This document shows positions 49,190-58,658 of a DNA stretch of 64,000 nucleotides, one piece after another (the stretch's first letter is position 1; every line of letters begins with the position of its first letter). The translations under genes were made by a program, and so were the position numbers. This DNA comes from Periplaneta americana (taxonomy: Eukaryota > Arthropoda > Insecta > Blattodea > Blattidae): positions 64,953,501 through 65,017,500 of the forward strand of contig NC_091124.1 of NCBI RefSeq assembly GCF_040183065.1, given 5' to 3'. The notes under the pieces are model-generated. The model ran no database searches. It had not been told where the DNA came from and saw only the letters and a program-made list of their open reading frames with translations.

Positions 49190-50831
49190 ATCAAGAGGTT
49201 GAATGAAATGTTTGATGGACTCGAAGCCTATTTTCTTTCAATAGATAAATGTCCGACAATGCTGAAAAATTTTCCAAAACCCAGTGCCGAAGCTGTTTTC
49301 TACTTTCCTGGAGTTGCAGTGGCAAACTGTTCCATACTATCATCAGGAATATAGAAGGCGAAAATATAAGTTCCATTGAAGCTCTATCAATTATACAGTC
49401 ACTGATTGGAAAAATTGAAATGAGAAGAGATTAAAATTTGACACCTACAACAGAAAAGAAACTACTTCATAAGTTACAAGAGGAAGAATTCATTAGTGAA
49501 GAGGCATTTCAGAGCCATAACGTTGATTTCTACAGTACATGTGTATCCTACATAAAAGAATGGTCACAGTTTATGCTGAAATCAGACATGTCTTGGGTGA
49601 AATTGACAAATGGAGCAACATCATTATCTTGGGAAAATGTTCTTCAAACAATCCAAATTATGAATGAGACTAGTGCCATATCAAACATTGTTGAATCTGA
49701 TTTGTTTGATGAGGTAATGATAGTGAAAACAGCTCTGCAGTGCAAAGAAGACACTGAAGTCAAGGACATGTTAAAATCCAAATGTTTAGATGAAGTCTGG
49801 GTGGATCTTTTTAAAAGTACTGAAGGAGAACTCTCAAATTTGAAGAGAGTAGTGGAGTTCATTATTGTATCCCTGGAAAAAATGTGTGTGTCGAAAGATT
49901 ATTTTCTCGCATGAATGCTCTATGGACTGATGAGAAAAATAAATTGTCTGTAAAAACAGTAAAATCAATGCCTGTTGTAAAATCATTCTTCAGTAAGGAT
50001 TGTGTTGCTTTTCATGACATGATTCTTCAAAATAAACAATTGTTAAGCAAAATTCATTCTTCAAAGGAATACTGCAATGTCAAGGAGGATTGATTTATAA
50101 GAATATTGTCACGTGAGTAGTGTATTTTGTAGCTATTTCTGTAATAACTTATTAAAAACAATTTGAAGGCAACTTACATAAAGAAGCTTAAACTTAATGC
50201 AAATATGCTCCATAACAATTTTGTTTACTATTTGTTTATTTATCCTTTGTTAGTAAAGTGTTTGTGTAGTAAACTTTACTACACACACATTTTGAAAGAT
50301 TGGCATATTTGATGGGTGCGCATACTAAACTTACTCAGTGATAACTGATAAGTGTCCTGTATTTTTTTCCAATATGTCTGCGGACCCTAAATTAACCATG
50401 CATTTAATCACGGAACGCAATATATGATTTCTATTCCTTTAAGTGTACCCTAAAATCCCTTTCAATCTGCAGGATTATTTCATTTCCATCCTGTATATAG
50501 TATTATACAACAATCCCACTTCAGCCTACATTTTTGCCCAATTTGATTCAAATCTTAACTGGTAAGGAAATTAGGTTAAGTTTAGATTTAAAACCTCTCC
50601 TGGCACTTCATGTTCATAATCACCCTATCATAATATCATCGGGGCAACGTAACTCCGCCTTCCACGCACCCCAACCTCAGAAGTGGGTTACAAATAAGCT
50701 ATTGCCAGGAGAGAATTCCAGAAATGTAGAATGACAACCTCTCTCTCTGGGGGTTAGGAAAACTGTGTATTTTACAGAATGATCCCTATTACAAATTAAT
50801 TTGAATAATTACAGTTCCATTTATAATATTA

Positions 50832-51514
50832 CAGGGTGATCTGTTTGGGTATGGATAAAATAAAAACACTGTAAAACATTTACTACTCAACTTTATTTGT
50901 TGAAAGTTTGTGCATACAACACTGAAAGATGGGAGATTCCTCAGAGTTCAACATGACCCCAATTACGCACCCTGCACAACTCATAATGGTGATGCAATTC
51001 AGCCCATGTCCGTTGTAACATAAGAGGGGTGATTTGTTGAAAAGCTTAGTCATTTTTACTCTCATATCACCAATGTTCCTGGGTTTCTGTGAATAGAACC
51101 CTCACGAAGAAGTCAGGAGGGGTAGAACTGGGGAGTTTGGGGACCAAGCCTGCGACCTCCTGCATGTTGGTTTTTTAACACAACCTGTTTCTACAAATGT
51201 TCGATACCACAAAGTTATGGAATTGCATTTAGGTACATTACGCACACCATACTCACGTGGAAATTCCCTTTGAACTCTTTTAACACTCTCAAATTTAGCA
51301 TACCAAAGAACACATTGTGCCCGCTGTTGATTTGTAGAAGCCATTTTAATCATCTACGATATTCACTTGTCCTTTCAGATTATGCATTGCTAATGGTAAT
51401 ATATGGAAACGCCCGTCTTTTAATCATAATATAATCAGCAAGAAAATTTTTCTACTATCATAATAGCTTTATAATAATAAATTAATATTATCCATACTCA
51501 AACAGATCAGGCTG
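50832..51514 (-). mobile_element. Internally deleted DUF4817-type mariner element
   Basis: The terminal inverted repeats cagggtgatctgtttgggta and cagcctgatctgtttgagta are flanked by TA (50,830-31 and 51,515-16). The 683-bp element keeps both ends of the transposase gene on the minus strand but not the middle. Confidence 0.85.
50941..51353 (-). pseudogene. DUF4817-type transposase, N- and C-terminal parts joined by deletion
   Basis: The N-terminus 'MASTNQQRAQCVLWYAKFES' is followed by 'VKRVQREFPREYGVRNVP' and 'WYRTFVETGCV', the DUF4817-like helix-turn-helix. After a deletion the C-terminal end 'ITPLMLQRTWAELHHHYELC' and 'RVRNWGHVEL' runs to TGA at 50,943-50,941. The catalytic Asp region is missing. 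The N-terminal ATG is 51,347-51,345 (or 51,353 for a longer start). Confidence 0.8.
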
Positions 51515-51849
51515 TACTGCTCTAAGAATTATGTAAAAGTGAAATTTGCCTAAATATCTATCAATACTGTAACATTTTGACTGTTCCCCTATCCTTAGGA
51601 GCACAGAAATCTCAATCTAAATTGTGACACTGAACAGAAGTCTCGCTTATAAGCTTTTCTTCATATTAATATTGAGTTGAACTACAACAAAGGTAACTAT
51701 TTTCAATTACGGAAGTGAACATGAAAAATTAAATACGTCGTAATATACCACAAAATGACTTCACATGTTTATTTAGCTACAACCCTTCAAATATTTTTTT
51801 CTCAAGTTAAAAAAATCCGAACTTCAAATCAGTTAAACTGCCTTTTCTT

Positions 51850-52083
51850 ATCATTATTGTTGTTTAGTCAACTGTCTGAAGACAGGTCTGAACCTCATAA
51901 GTTTTACCACTAAGAAATCATTCATGAGGCAACTAGGCCAGGAGATAATAGGTTAGGGTGGCCAGTTCCTTTCCCCTCCATTGTATACATCACTGATTAG
52001 CTACATTTTACACTAATCAGACTTCAGATGTATACAAACGATTATTTTTCCTCTGACACTAATCGTCAAGTGAGATGTACTAT
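51850..52083 (-). repeat. Interspersed SINE-like repeat, family 4 (second copy)
   Basis: Reverse-strand copy of the repeat at 24,625-24,850, more complete ('aggccaggagataataggtt' on the plus strand is lost from the other copy). Confidence 0.7.
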
Positions 52084-52415
52084 CTGATAATATATGAAGA
52101 CATTATTTCAAAAACAGCCCTTGTCAAAAATGTTGATTTTTCAGGAAAAGAAAAAAACAACCCCCAGCCTATGTAAATTATAACATCGAAATAAAAAAAG
52201 GTAGACACTTTCTTCAGGATATAAGAATCAGATATAAGATAAACACATTTAAGTTTTTACATATTAGAGACCTATAATTAATTATTGAAATTGGGAGGGT
52301 GTGACATGGGCTATTTTTGTATTAAAATAATACAATTGAAGATTGTAATAATATTAATTCAAAATTAAATTTTGTATTGTAATATCAGTAAATTAACAGG
52401 AAAACACAACACATA

Positions 52416-53400
52416 TTAATAACTTTCTTCCCCACTGCTATCATCGGACCCTTTAATGTCTACAACATGTGTATCGGTAGTTTCCGTTTCTGAAACAGGT
52501 TGGAGACTTTCAAAGAACTGGCGACTTTCTGGAGACAATACTCCATACAATTTTCTCAGGTCCTCCATTTTTATCGCTTGATCTTCAAGGCTTCATTGTA
52601 AAGGTGGCAAACGTTAGTTCTTGAGGTATTGATACCCTTTTATGAATATGCACAGATCTCCATGGCCCCGAATAACTGTCCCTTACCCCTACATGTGGGG
52701 AGTCTCTGTCAATCCTATACATTCTCAGTTGCTTTAGCTTCAGTCGACATCTAGCAGACTGAGCAAAATAGGGCACCACTGTAGCCTTGATGATGTTGAG
52801 AAAATCTGGTGTATGAACCCTCTTCACTTCAAAAGGTTTTGGATGAACTCTGCAGCTAGCTATTATACCATCCCACTGATTTGGAGTTTGCACAAAAGCA
52901 GTTCGTTTTTTCTTTGCAATTAAGAAAAAGTTCGAATCGTTTGACAAAAATAGTGCCCCCTTATGAGGAACAAGTGCATAACTCGTTTGGACATTCGAAA
53001 ACAGTGTACTAGCATGTACAGGAAGTACACCATACCAAAATGTTTATTTTGGCCTGGACAGCCGTCTGTTATTAGGTGACCAAAGAGCAAAGACATAACT
53101 TCATTTTGTCCCTTCTTACCAACTGTTTCATGATAGGTAAACAGTGTTTCCTCATCATTTGACAAATCATGTACTCCAAAACAATAATGCCAAAGCTGGC
53201 AAGAGTAGTAGATTACATTGGATCTTAGTTATGGGACAGGCAAATTCTGCATGTAATCGAAAGTCGATACTGTAGCTATGCCTCTACGGGCTCTTTGTCT
53301 GTATGATCGTTTCATGCCATAGAAAGCCTCTGTTTGAAAGATGTATTTGTTTCCGGTCATGAGTTTGACATTTTTCATCATTGCTTCCACAAGCTTCTAT
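52416..53400 (-). pseudogene. DUF7869-type transposon protein (copy 2), central and C-terminal part
   Basis: In minus-strand order: 'NKYIFQTEAFYGMKRSYRQR', 'TVSTFDYMQNLPVP', 'VIYYSCQLWHYCFGVHDLS', 'YHETVGKKGQNEVMSLLFGH', 'DGCPGQNK', 'LIRGH', then a frameshift, 'SNDSNFFLIAKKKRTAF', 'VHPKPFEVKRVHTPDF', 'RIDRDSPHVGVRDSYSGPWR', and a C-terminus sharing the acidic-Ser end of copy 1. The D-G-C-x-GQNK and RGH motifs are the conserved core of DUF7869, thought to be an RNase H-like transposase fold. Frameshifts and stops interrupt it. The N-terminal end appears to lie apart at 54,600-54,745. Confidence 0.75.
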
Positions 53401-53987
53401 CTGTTGGGTCAAGGTATCACATAAGGTTCAGGTATCAGAACTAGGTAGTCCGAAGGAAATATTAAAATTTTCTGTAAAATATACCAATACTTAGATATGG
53501 TAGGATACTTGAATGTGATGTACCTTCATAAACATATTGCGCATTTCTTTAACTGAAAGTGTTTCTAGCAGGTACAATTTATGAGGATTTCTCCGTATAG
53601 AGTAATGATTACTGCCGGGGATTGAATGATAATCGATGCATAACCAGCGTTTCAGTTTTCTTTGGAACCACCTTGGGGCGATTACTGTGTTTATCTCTGG
53701 AGTCAGTAGGAGATTTCTGATAGTTCAGTCATTATGCCTGTACAGTACGAAGATGCCCTCTTGTTATCCCATGCAAACTCATAAACGCATTGTGACAAAT
53801 AGGCACATCTTTGGATATACCATCTAACTTATTCTCACCTTATAATACAAGCTGCCACGTATTTCCCTACATGATTAGTATGTTATTGTCCCTCTACTTT
53901 AATTTTCTTAATAAAATCTTCCTTTCAGCCCTTTCGTTTTCTTTTCTGAAATTTTAATTCACTTCCATCGTTACTAGCCATGATGTA

Positions 53988-54363
53988 CAGTAGTGACAAA
54001 AAAAAACTGGACCGACCCTTGTAGCTGATTTCAGAGCCTCGTTCACTCCAGAGCGTCGGTGCATATTCCTTGGACCCGAAATCACCTGTGCAGTTGAACA
54101 ACAGCCACACAGCTGGTTACTGTTTTCATCTTCATTGAGTAACAAACACCCATATTATCTTCATATATGTAGGCAAAATTTGGTTTATACAGTAGAATTC
54201 CTCGCATCCGGCAACTGTGGGACGAAGCCAGTGCCGGACACCTGATTTTTCCGAATAATTGGAAGATACTATTCGGGTCCAAGGAATATGCACCAATGCT
54301 CTGGAGTGAACAAGGCTCTGAAATAAGCTACAAGGATCGGTCCGGTTTTTTTTGCCATTACTG
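53988..54363. repeat. Palindrome, arms about 92 bp
   Basis: The left arm (53,988-54,080) and right arm (54,272-54,363) are inverted copies of about 90% identity ('ggtccaaggaatatgcacc', 'ctggagtgaac', 'ggtcggtcc'). The spacer contains a pogo-like terminus 'cagtagaattcctcgcatcc' at about 54,190, so this may be a rearranged pogo-type MITE. Confidence 0.65.
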
Positions 54364-54599
54364 CACAAGATACTAAAATGGAATGCTCAATGACTTCACT
54401 GTTGCAATATGAAACATTTAAATATTTATTCAATTTAACACAATGCTGCCAATAGTTATTATATAATGCATAATGTACCTAATCAATTCAGTGCTGAAAA
54501 CATTTAACAAAAGAACAACCCATGTCAGCTGACAAGGGCAATTTTTGTATGAAAGCAGAATGACATGGGCTGTTTTTGTAGAATCGATGTTTTTTCTTA

Positions 54600-54745
54600 T
54601 GGCTACTGCACCTGACACAGAACGTTTTTGGCTTTTAAATACATTTCAGATTGTGGCAAAAATGCGCCTTCATGTGATGGTGCTCTTAACTCATTTTCGT
54701 TAAAAATTGACAAGGGCTGTTTTTGTAATAATGTCTTCATATGTA
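54600..54745 (-). pseudogene. DUF7869-type protein, detached N-terminal piece of copy 2
   Basis: The minus strand reads 'FNENELRAPS' and 'FLPQSEM', the same phrases as copy 1 at 22,529-22,592. It is separated from the rest of copy 2 by about 1.2 kb that includes a palindrome, suggesting an insertion between them. Confidence 0.6.
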
Positions 54746-55036
54746 CAGTTCCCCAAAAAAGGAATGAGACAATGGAATATTCTAAGTCCCAGATGCAAGA
54801 CACTGCACATGATCAGAGGCTTGGAGCCCAGATACACAAGATAACGAGTAATTCAGTTATTTAAATTCAATCAATTTGGTTTGTTGTTGGAACTAGTTTC
54901 GAAACTTACTTGAAAAAAAAAAAAAAGTAAATGTGTTGTAAAAATAGATAAATATATATATATATATAAAAATCGTGCATTAACATCGAAATTTAGGCCT
55001 ACATGGCGAGATCGACTTGCCTCACAGAAGAAAGAC

Positions 55037-55115
55037 CTTCCGTCTTGTCTCAATAGCTCAGTCGGCTAAAGTTTCTTTGTGTCATGCAGGAGGGAGCAGG
55101 TTCGAGCCCTATACC
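55037..55115 (+). repeat. tRNA-like repeat (SINE head), family 6
   Basis: It has A box TAGCTCAGTCGG and B box GGTTCGAGCCC at tRNA spacing, preceded by 'ccttccgtcttgtctcaa' and followed by 'ctataccggcgag'. The acceptor ends do not pair, so it is not a tRNA gene. Confidence 0.55.
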
Positions 55116-55480
55116 GGCGAGTTTTCTTTTATTTCCTTAATAATGTTAAAACTGAGTTTTACAGAGTCCTGGGATTAAGTGATCGATTGTGAGCACAATG
55201 AGACTTGTTTTTGATAAGTGTTAATGGTCAGTCAATACAAAATTAAAAATTATAATATTATAAAAAAATTAATGATTGCGTTATTTATGGAAAATATATA
55301 TTAAAAATGCGTGACTCTGCAACATATGTATTTTAACAAATAATTATTATAATTTAGAACTTATGATGTCATTGTAAATGGAGTAATTTTTTTAATAATA
55401 ACAATGAAATTTAGAACGTTCTTAACAAGCATTAAGGAACTGACTTTAAATATCAATAATAATTACATTTTAATACTAAC

Positions 55481-55564
55481 CGTATGAGTCACCAAGACGA
55501 GTGGTGACACAAGTGTTTGTCCAGCCATTTGGTCTCACTGCAGGCAGTGTGCCGTTCCAAAATA
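55481..55564 (-). CDS. Internal coding exon of the unidentified minus-strand gene
   Basis: The acceptor 'attgtttttcag' and donor 'gttagt' (minus strand) bound 84 nt with one frame fully open. After a split first codon (xTA) it reads 'FWNGTLPAVRPNGWTNTCVT' then 'TRLGDSY', leaving one base G. Length is a multiple of three. The outgoing phase fits the terminal exon at 33,317 (G+GT = Gly), implying a 22-kb intron if they are consecutive. The other two frames contain stops. I do not recognise the protein family. The minisatellite begins about 10 bp upstream of the acceptor. Confidence 0.5.
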
Positions 55565-55576
55565 CTGAAAAACAAT

Positions 55577-56640
55577 GCTATATCACGACAAGGACCAAGA
55601 GAGCAGTTACAAAAGCGACCATGACAAGCACAACAAGGACCATGACAAGACAATGGTGCTTGTCGTGATTCTTGTTGTGAGACTTATTGTGGTCCTTCTC
55701 ATTGAGCTCATTGTGGTGCTTACTGTGGTCCTCGTCATGGTCCTTACCTTTATCCTTGTTGTCTTTGTTGTGATCTTTGTCGTGTCTTTGTCTTTATCAT
55801 GGTTGTTATCGCGATTTTTGTTGTCTTTATTGTGGTCCTTATCATGGTACTTTTCCAGTCATGGTCCTCATCGTGGTGTTGGTCCTTGTCATGATTCTTA
55901 TCGTGGTGCTTGTCATGGTCCATATCGCAATCCTTATCATCCTTGTCTTCGTCCGTGCCATGGTCTTTCTCATGTTTTCAGGGTCCTTATTGTAGTTGTG
56001 ACCCATATTGTGGCTCTTATCGTGATCTTTATTATGTTGCTTGTCATGGCCAATGTATTGGTCCTTTTTATGGTTCCAGTCGTTATCCCTGTCTTTGTTT
56101 TGTCCTTATGATCCTTATCATTGTCCTTATTGTCTTTGTTGTGATCCTTGTCACAGTGCTTGTCATTGCCTATGTTGTGAGACTTATTGTGGCCCTGTTG
56201 TTTTTGACACGTTCCTTATCGTGGCCACTGTTGTCTTTTTCATGACCTAATCGTGGTCCTTGTTGTCTTTGTCATGGTCCTTATTACAGTATTTGTTGTC
56301 TTTGCCATGGTCTTGGTCCTTATTGTGGTCTTGGTTGTTATCATGGTCCTTTTGTGGTCCTTATTGTGATCCTTATAATGGTCCTTACTGTAGTGCTTGT
56401 CATGTTCCATGTCATGATTCTTTTTGTGGTCCTTGTCTTTGTCTTTGTTTTTGTCATAGTCCTTACAATGGTAGTTGCTGTTGTCTTTGCCATGATCCTC
56501 ACCGTGGTTTTTGTTATCTTTCTCTTAGTCCATATCATGGTCCTGGTTCTTGTCGTGATCCTTATTGTGTTCCTTGTCTTTGTCCTTTTCGTGGTCCTTA
56601 TGGTCTTTGTCATTGCTCTACATTTATCAAACAGAACAAC
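55577..56640. repeat. Degenerate GTCCTT-based minisatellite, about 1.06 kb
   Basis: Imperfect 12-bp units of the type GTGGTCCTTRTC / ATGGTCCTTATT fill the interval. In the first 65 bp the units lie in the opposite orientation (aaggaccatgacaag), and they switch to the GTCCTT orientation near 55,650, giving a short inverted repeat. Because the unit lacks stop codons in several frames it creates long hydrophobic open frames on the plus strand and Lys/Arg/Thr-rich ones on the minus strand. I treat these as artefacts. Confidence 0.85.
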
Positions 56641-56938
56641 ATTGTTTTTTCCCCTGTGATAAGTGACTTTTTGCCACAAGGTTCCTTCCATACTTTCATA
56701 AAATCTAAAATATCATGGGATGTAATCAGGGACTTGTACCAGAAATGGACAGATAACTGACAACATTTTGACTGGTGAGTAATTTGGAATAGGGTGAAAA
56801 TACGCATGCACTGCCAGATGTCTTCCCTATATGTGGTTAAGTTGATATTGTATGAACCGTGCTATAGAACTTAGACTTCTGCACCTGGAAGAGTCGTCTC
56901 ATTTCTTTTTTGGGGAACTGTACATATCAGCCAGAATC

Positions 56939-56940
56939 TA

Positions 56941-56984
<44 letters not shown>

Positions 56985-57000
56985 CATCATCATCATCATC
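56939..57000. repeat. (ATT)n/(ATC)n microsatellite
   Basis: About 15 ATT units followed by six ATC units. Confidence 0.95.
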
Positions 57001-58656
57001 AAATAACGCTTTTGTTTTTTGTACGTTGTATGTAAACCTTCTGTAGGTTCTTTTAAATTGAAGTATGGACTGAGGAAATTGATTAAAAACATGCAGTATA
57101 TATACAAGAGTTATCATGTAGCCACCTTTTATTGGTCCCTGTTTCGGTCCTAGCATTTTACACAAGAATTTAAAAGTGAAATAGAGTTTAACTGATAATA
57201 TTTGAATAATTTTTTTATATTATGCTTTTAAACATAATGTATATTGAATAACAACATTAAAGAACTGACTTCTTTTCTGAAATGTGGAGTTAACACACAT
57301 TAATCTCTCATTGAATCACTGATTTACTGCTCCTTAAAACAAAACTATACTACAATAATAAATAATAGTATTTATTACAACTATATGTACAAATATGTAT
57401 AACTTTCAGCCATTTTTATTTGTTCTGAAGACCTTGCTCGAGACTTCTTGGAGTGAGGATGATTGGTGGAATGATGACAAAGGTGAAGGGAAACAGGGAA
57501 ACCTCTCACACTCACTCTGTCCATCACAAATTCCTTTATGATCCAGACAGAGATCGAATCTTGGTCAGCAAACTATGGTAATAAATAAACCTGTTATATT
57601 TTGTGGCTATAATGTGTGTCAAGTACACATACACACACAAACACATGCAAGCATGTTAGATGCATTTATGTAGCATATAATGAAGCATTAAATTACATTA
57701 ATACCTGATATTTCTATTACAAGTAAAGCATGATGTTCATCCTCAACAAACTGCCTAGATATTATTACAGAATTTCCTTTGAATTTCAATAAAAATTTAC
57801 TATTAAAGTAGCACGGTTTAAAACATTCAATTCGAATACACACTTGAAGTTTGTAAAAAACTTGTTCCATATGCCTAGATGGGATATGTTTCTAATGTCA
57901 TTAAATCTTTACTGGAGGTACAAACGAGGAAACGTAATATTTTATGTTCCACATGAAGAAATGGCTTCATGCAGTGACAATATAATAGCTCATCGACAGT
58001 AGTATTGCTGTTGGACTATATAACATGAGGCAGTGATGTCATGCAGTGAACAAACAAAAGTATAGGACGAGTCCATATCATATGAGGGAAGTATTGTAAA
58101 AATGGAAGAGACATTGCAACGTAAGCACATAATCAATGGGATTTAATAACCCCTGTATTTTTCTTTTATTTTTTTTTCCCTTGCTTTTTTAATGGATATG
58201 GAGTAATCATTTTTTCATTAACAGCAATGTCTTCGAAAGAAGGAAATAAATTTCATCTCTATGGCTGCTTCTCTTTCAGTTGAAAGAAATTATATTTCCA
58301 ACCAACAGTTGTGCATGATTATTGATACAGCTATTGTCTGATTCTATGTAGCATATATGAAGACGTGAAAAATGTTTGAAATTACAATGAGCGATTCTCC
58401 TCCACATAAAACAAACAGGGTATGTGTGCATTTAGGTCATTTATTTAGTAATTTATAATTCTAATTTCAAACTTACCATGCATTTCATGGTCTGCCAAGT
58501 ATACTAATCAAGTATAATAAAAAGTGTGATAATGAATAAAATTTAACAAATGCAATTGCAATTAGATGCGGAACTAAGAAAAACAAACTCAAAAAATGAT
58601 GAACACATTCATAAAATACAAATGCACTGACATGTTAATTAAGTTATACTTTGGTA
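57001..58656. other. No recognisable gene; possible SINE fragment at 57,420-57,570
   Basis: AT-rich. On the minus strand near 57,545-57,565 'gattcgatctc' resembles a degraded B box, with 'ggatcataaaggaatttgtg' beside it. This is weak evidence for a SINE remnant. Confidence 0.35.
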
Positions 58657-58658
58657 TA

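Larger units (their letters stand above)
47117..50093 (+). pseudogene. hAT transposase (ZBED-like), broken
   Basis: This begins 'MPKRECIFTDTLKTEFPFLR', then a stop, then a BED-type zinc finger with 'CTICSGLFSFGHGGKSDITQ' followed by H. It continues with 'AYHTGFHNQSFRSMDFTSKI', 'ANYISIMLDASNYGSSKLVP', 'ALSADNTNTNFGG' (catalytic region), 'LKEFCEFVDNDYKMILGHSK' then 'TRW', 'AYFLSIDKCPTML' and the C-terminal dimerisation region 'VERLFSRMNALWTDEKNKLS'. The order and motifs match ZBED5/8-like hAT proteins. It is interrupted by a pogo element at 47,986-48,973 and a SINE at about 49,089-49,189, and has several stops plus a frameshift near 49,885. Confidence 0.85.
46639..50389 (+). mobile_element. hAT transposon with nested insertions
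   Basis: It is bounded by an exact 8-bp target duplication, aattaacc (46,631-46,638 and 50,390-50,397). The termini resemble each other: '..ggttccccagacgtacc' on the left, 'tagggtccgcagacatatt' as reverse complement of the right end. The total of 3,751 bp includes a 988-bp pogo element and a short SINE. Without them the element is about 2.65 kb, a normal hAT size. The transposase is described separately. Confidence 0.8.
45367..50493. mobile_element. Outer TIR element hosting nested LINE and hAT insertions
   Basis: The ends cagggtggaagtgaaatatc (45,367) and caggatggaaatgaaataat (reverse complement ending at 50,493) are inverted repeats, each flanked by TA. The TA and the CAGGGTG-like start fit a Tc1/mariner-type element. 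Removing the LINE (45,583-46,347) and hAT (46,639-50,389) leaves well under 1 kb of this element with no transposase that I recognise. Confidence 0.6.
54744..56930. repeat. 32-bp inverted repeats bracketing a minisatellite
   Basis: 'atatgtacagttccccaaaa' and the following 12 bases at the left are repeated inverted at about 56,898-56,930 with one difference in about 32. They may be element ends or two copies of a dispersed sequence. No target duplication was found, and the interval contains a probable host exon (55,481-55,564), which argues against a single recent transposon. Confidence 0.4.

Noticed and set aside
55575-56760. Long overlapping open frames (up to 178 codons) encoding Val/Leu-rich or Lys/Arg/Thr-rich proteins
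   Set aside because: Open in several frames on both strands because the GTCCTT minisatellite unit has few stops; no domain and no start context.
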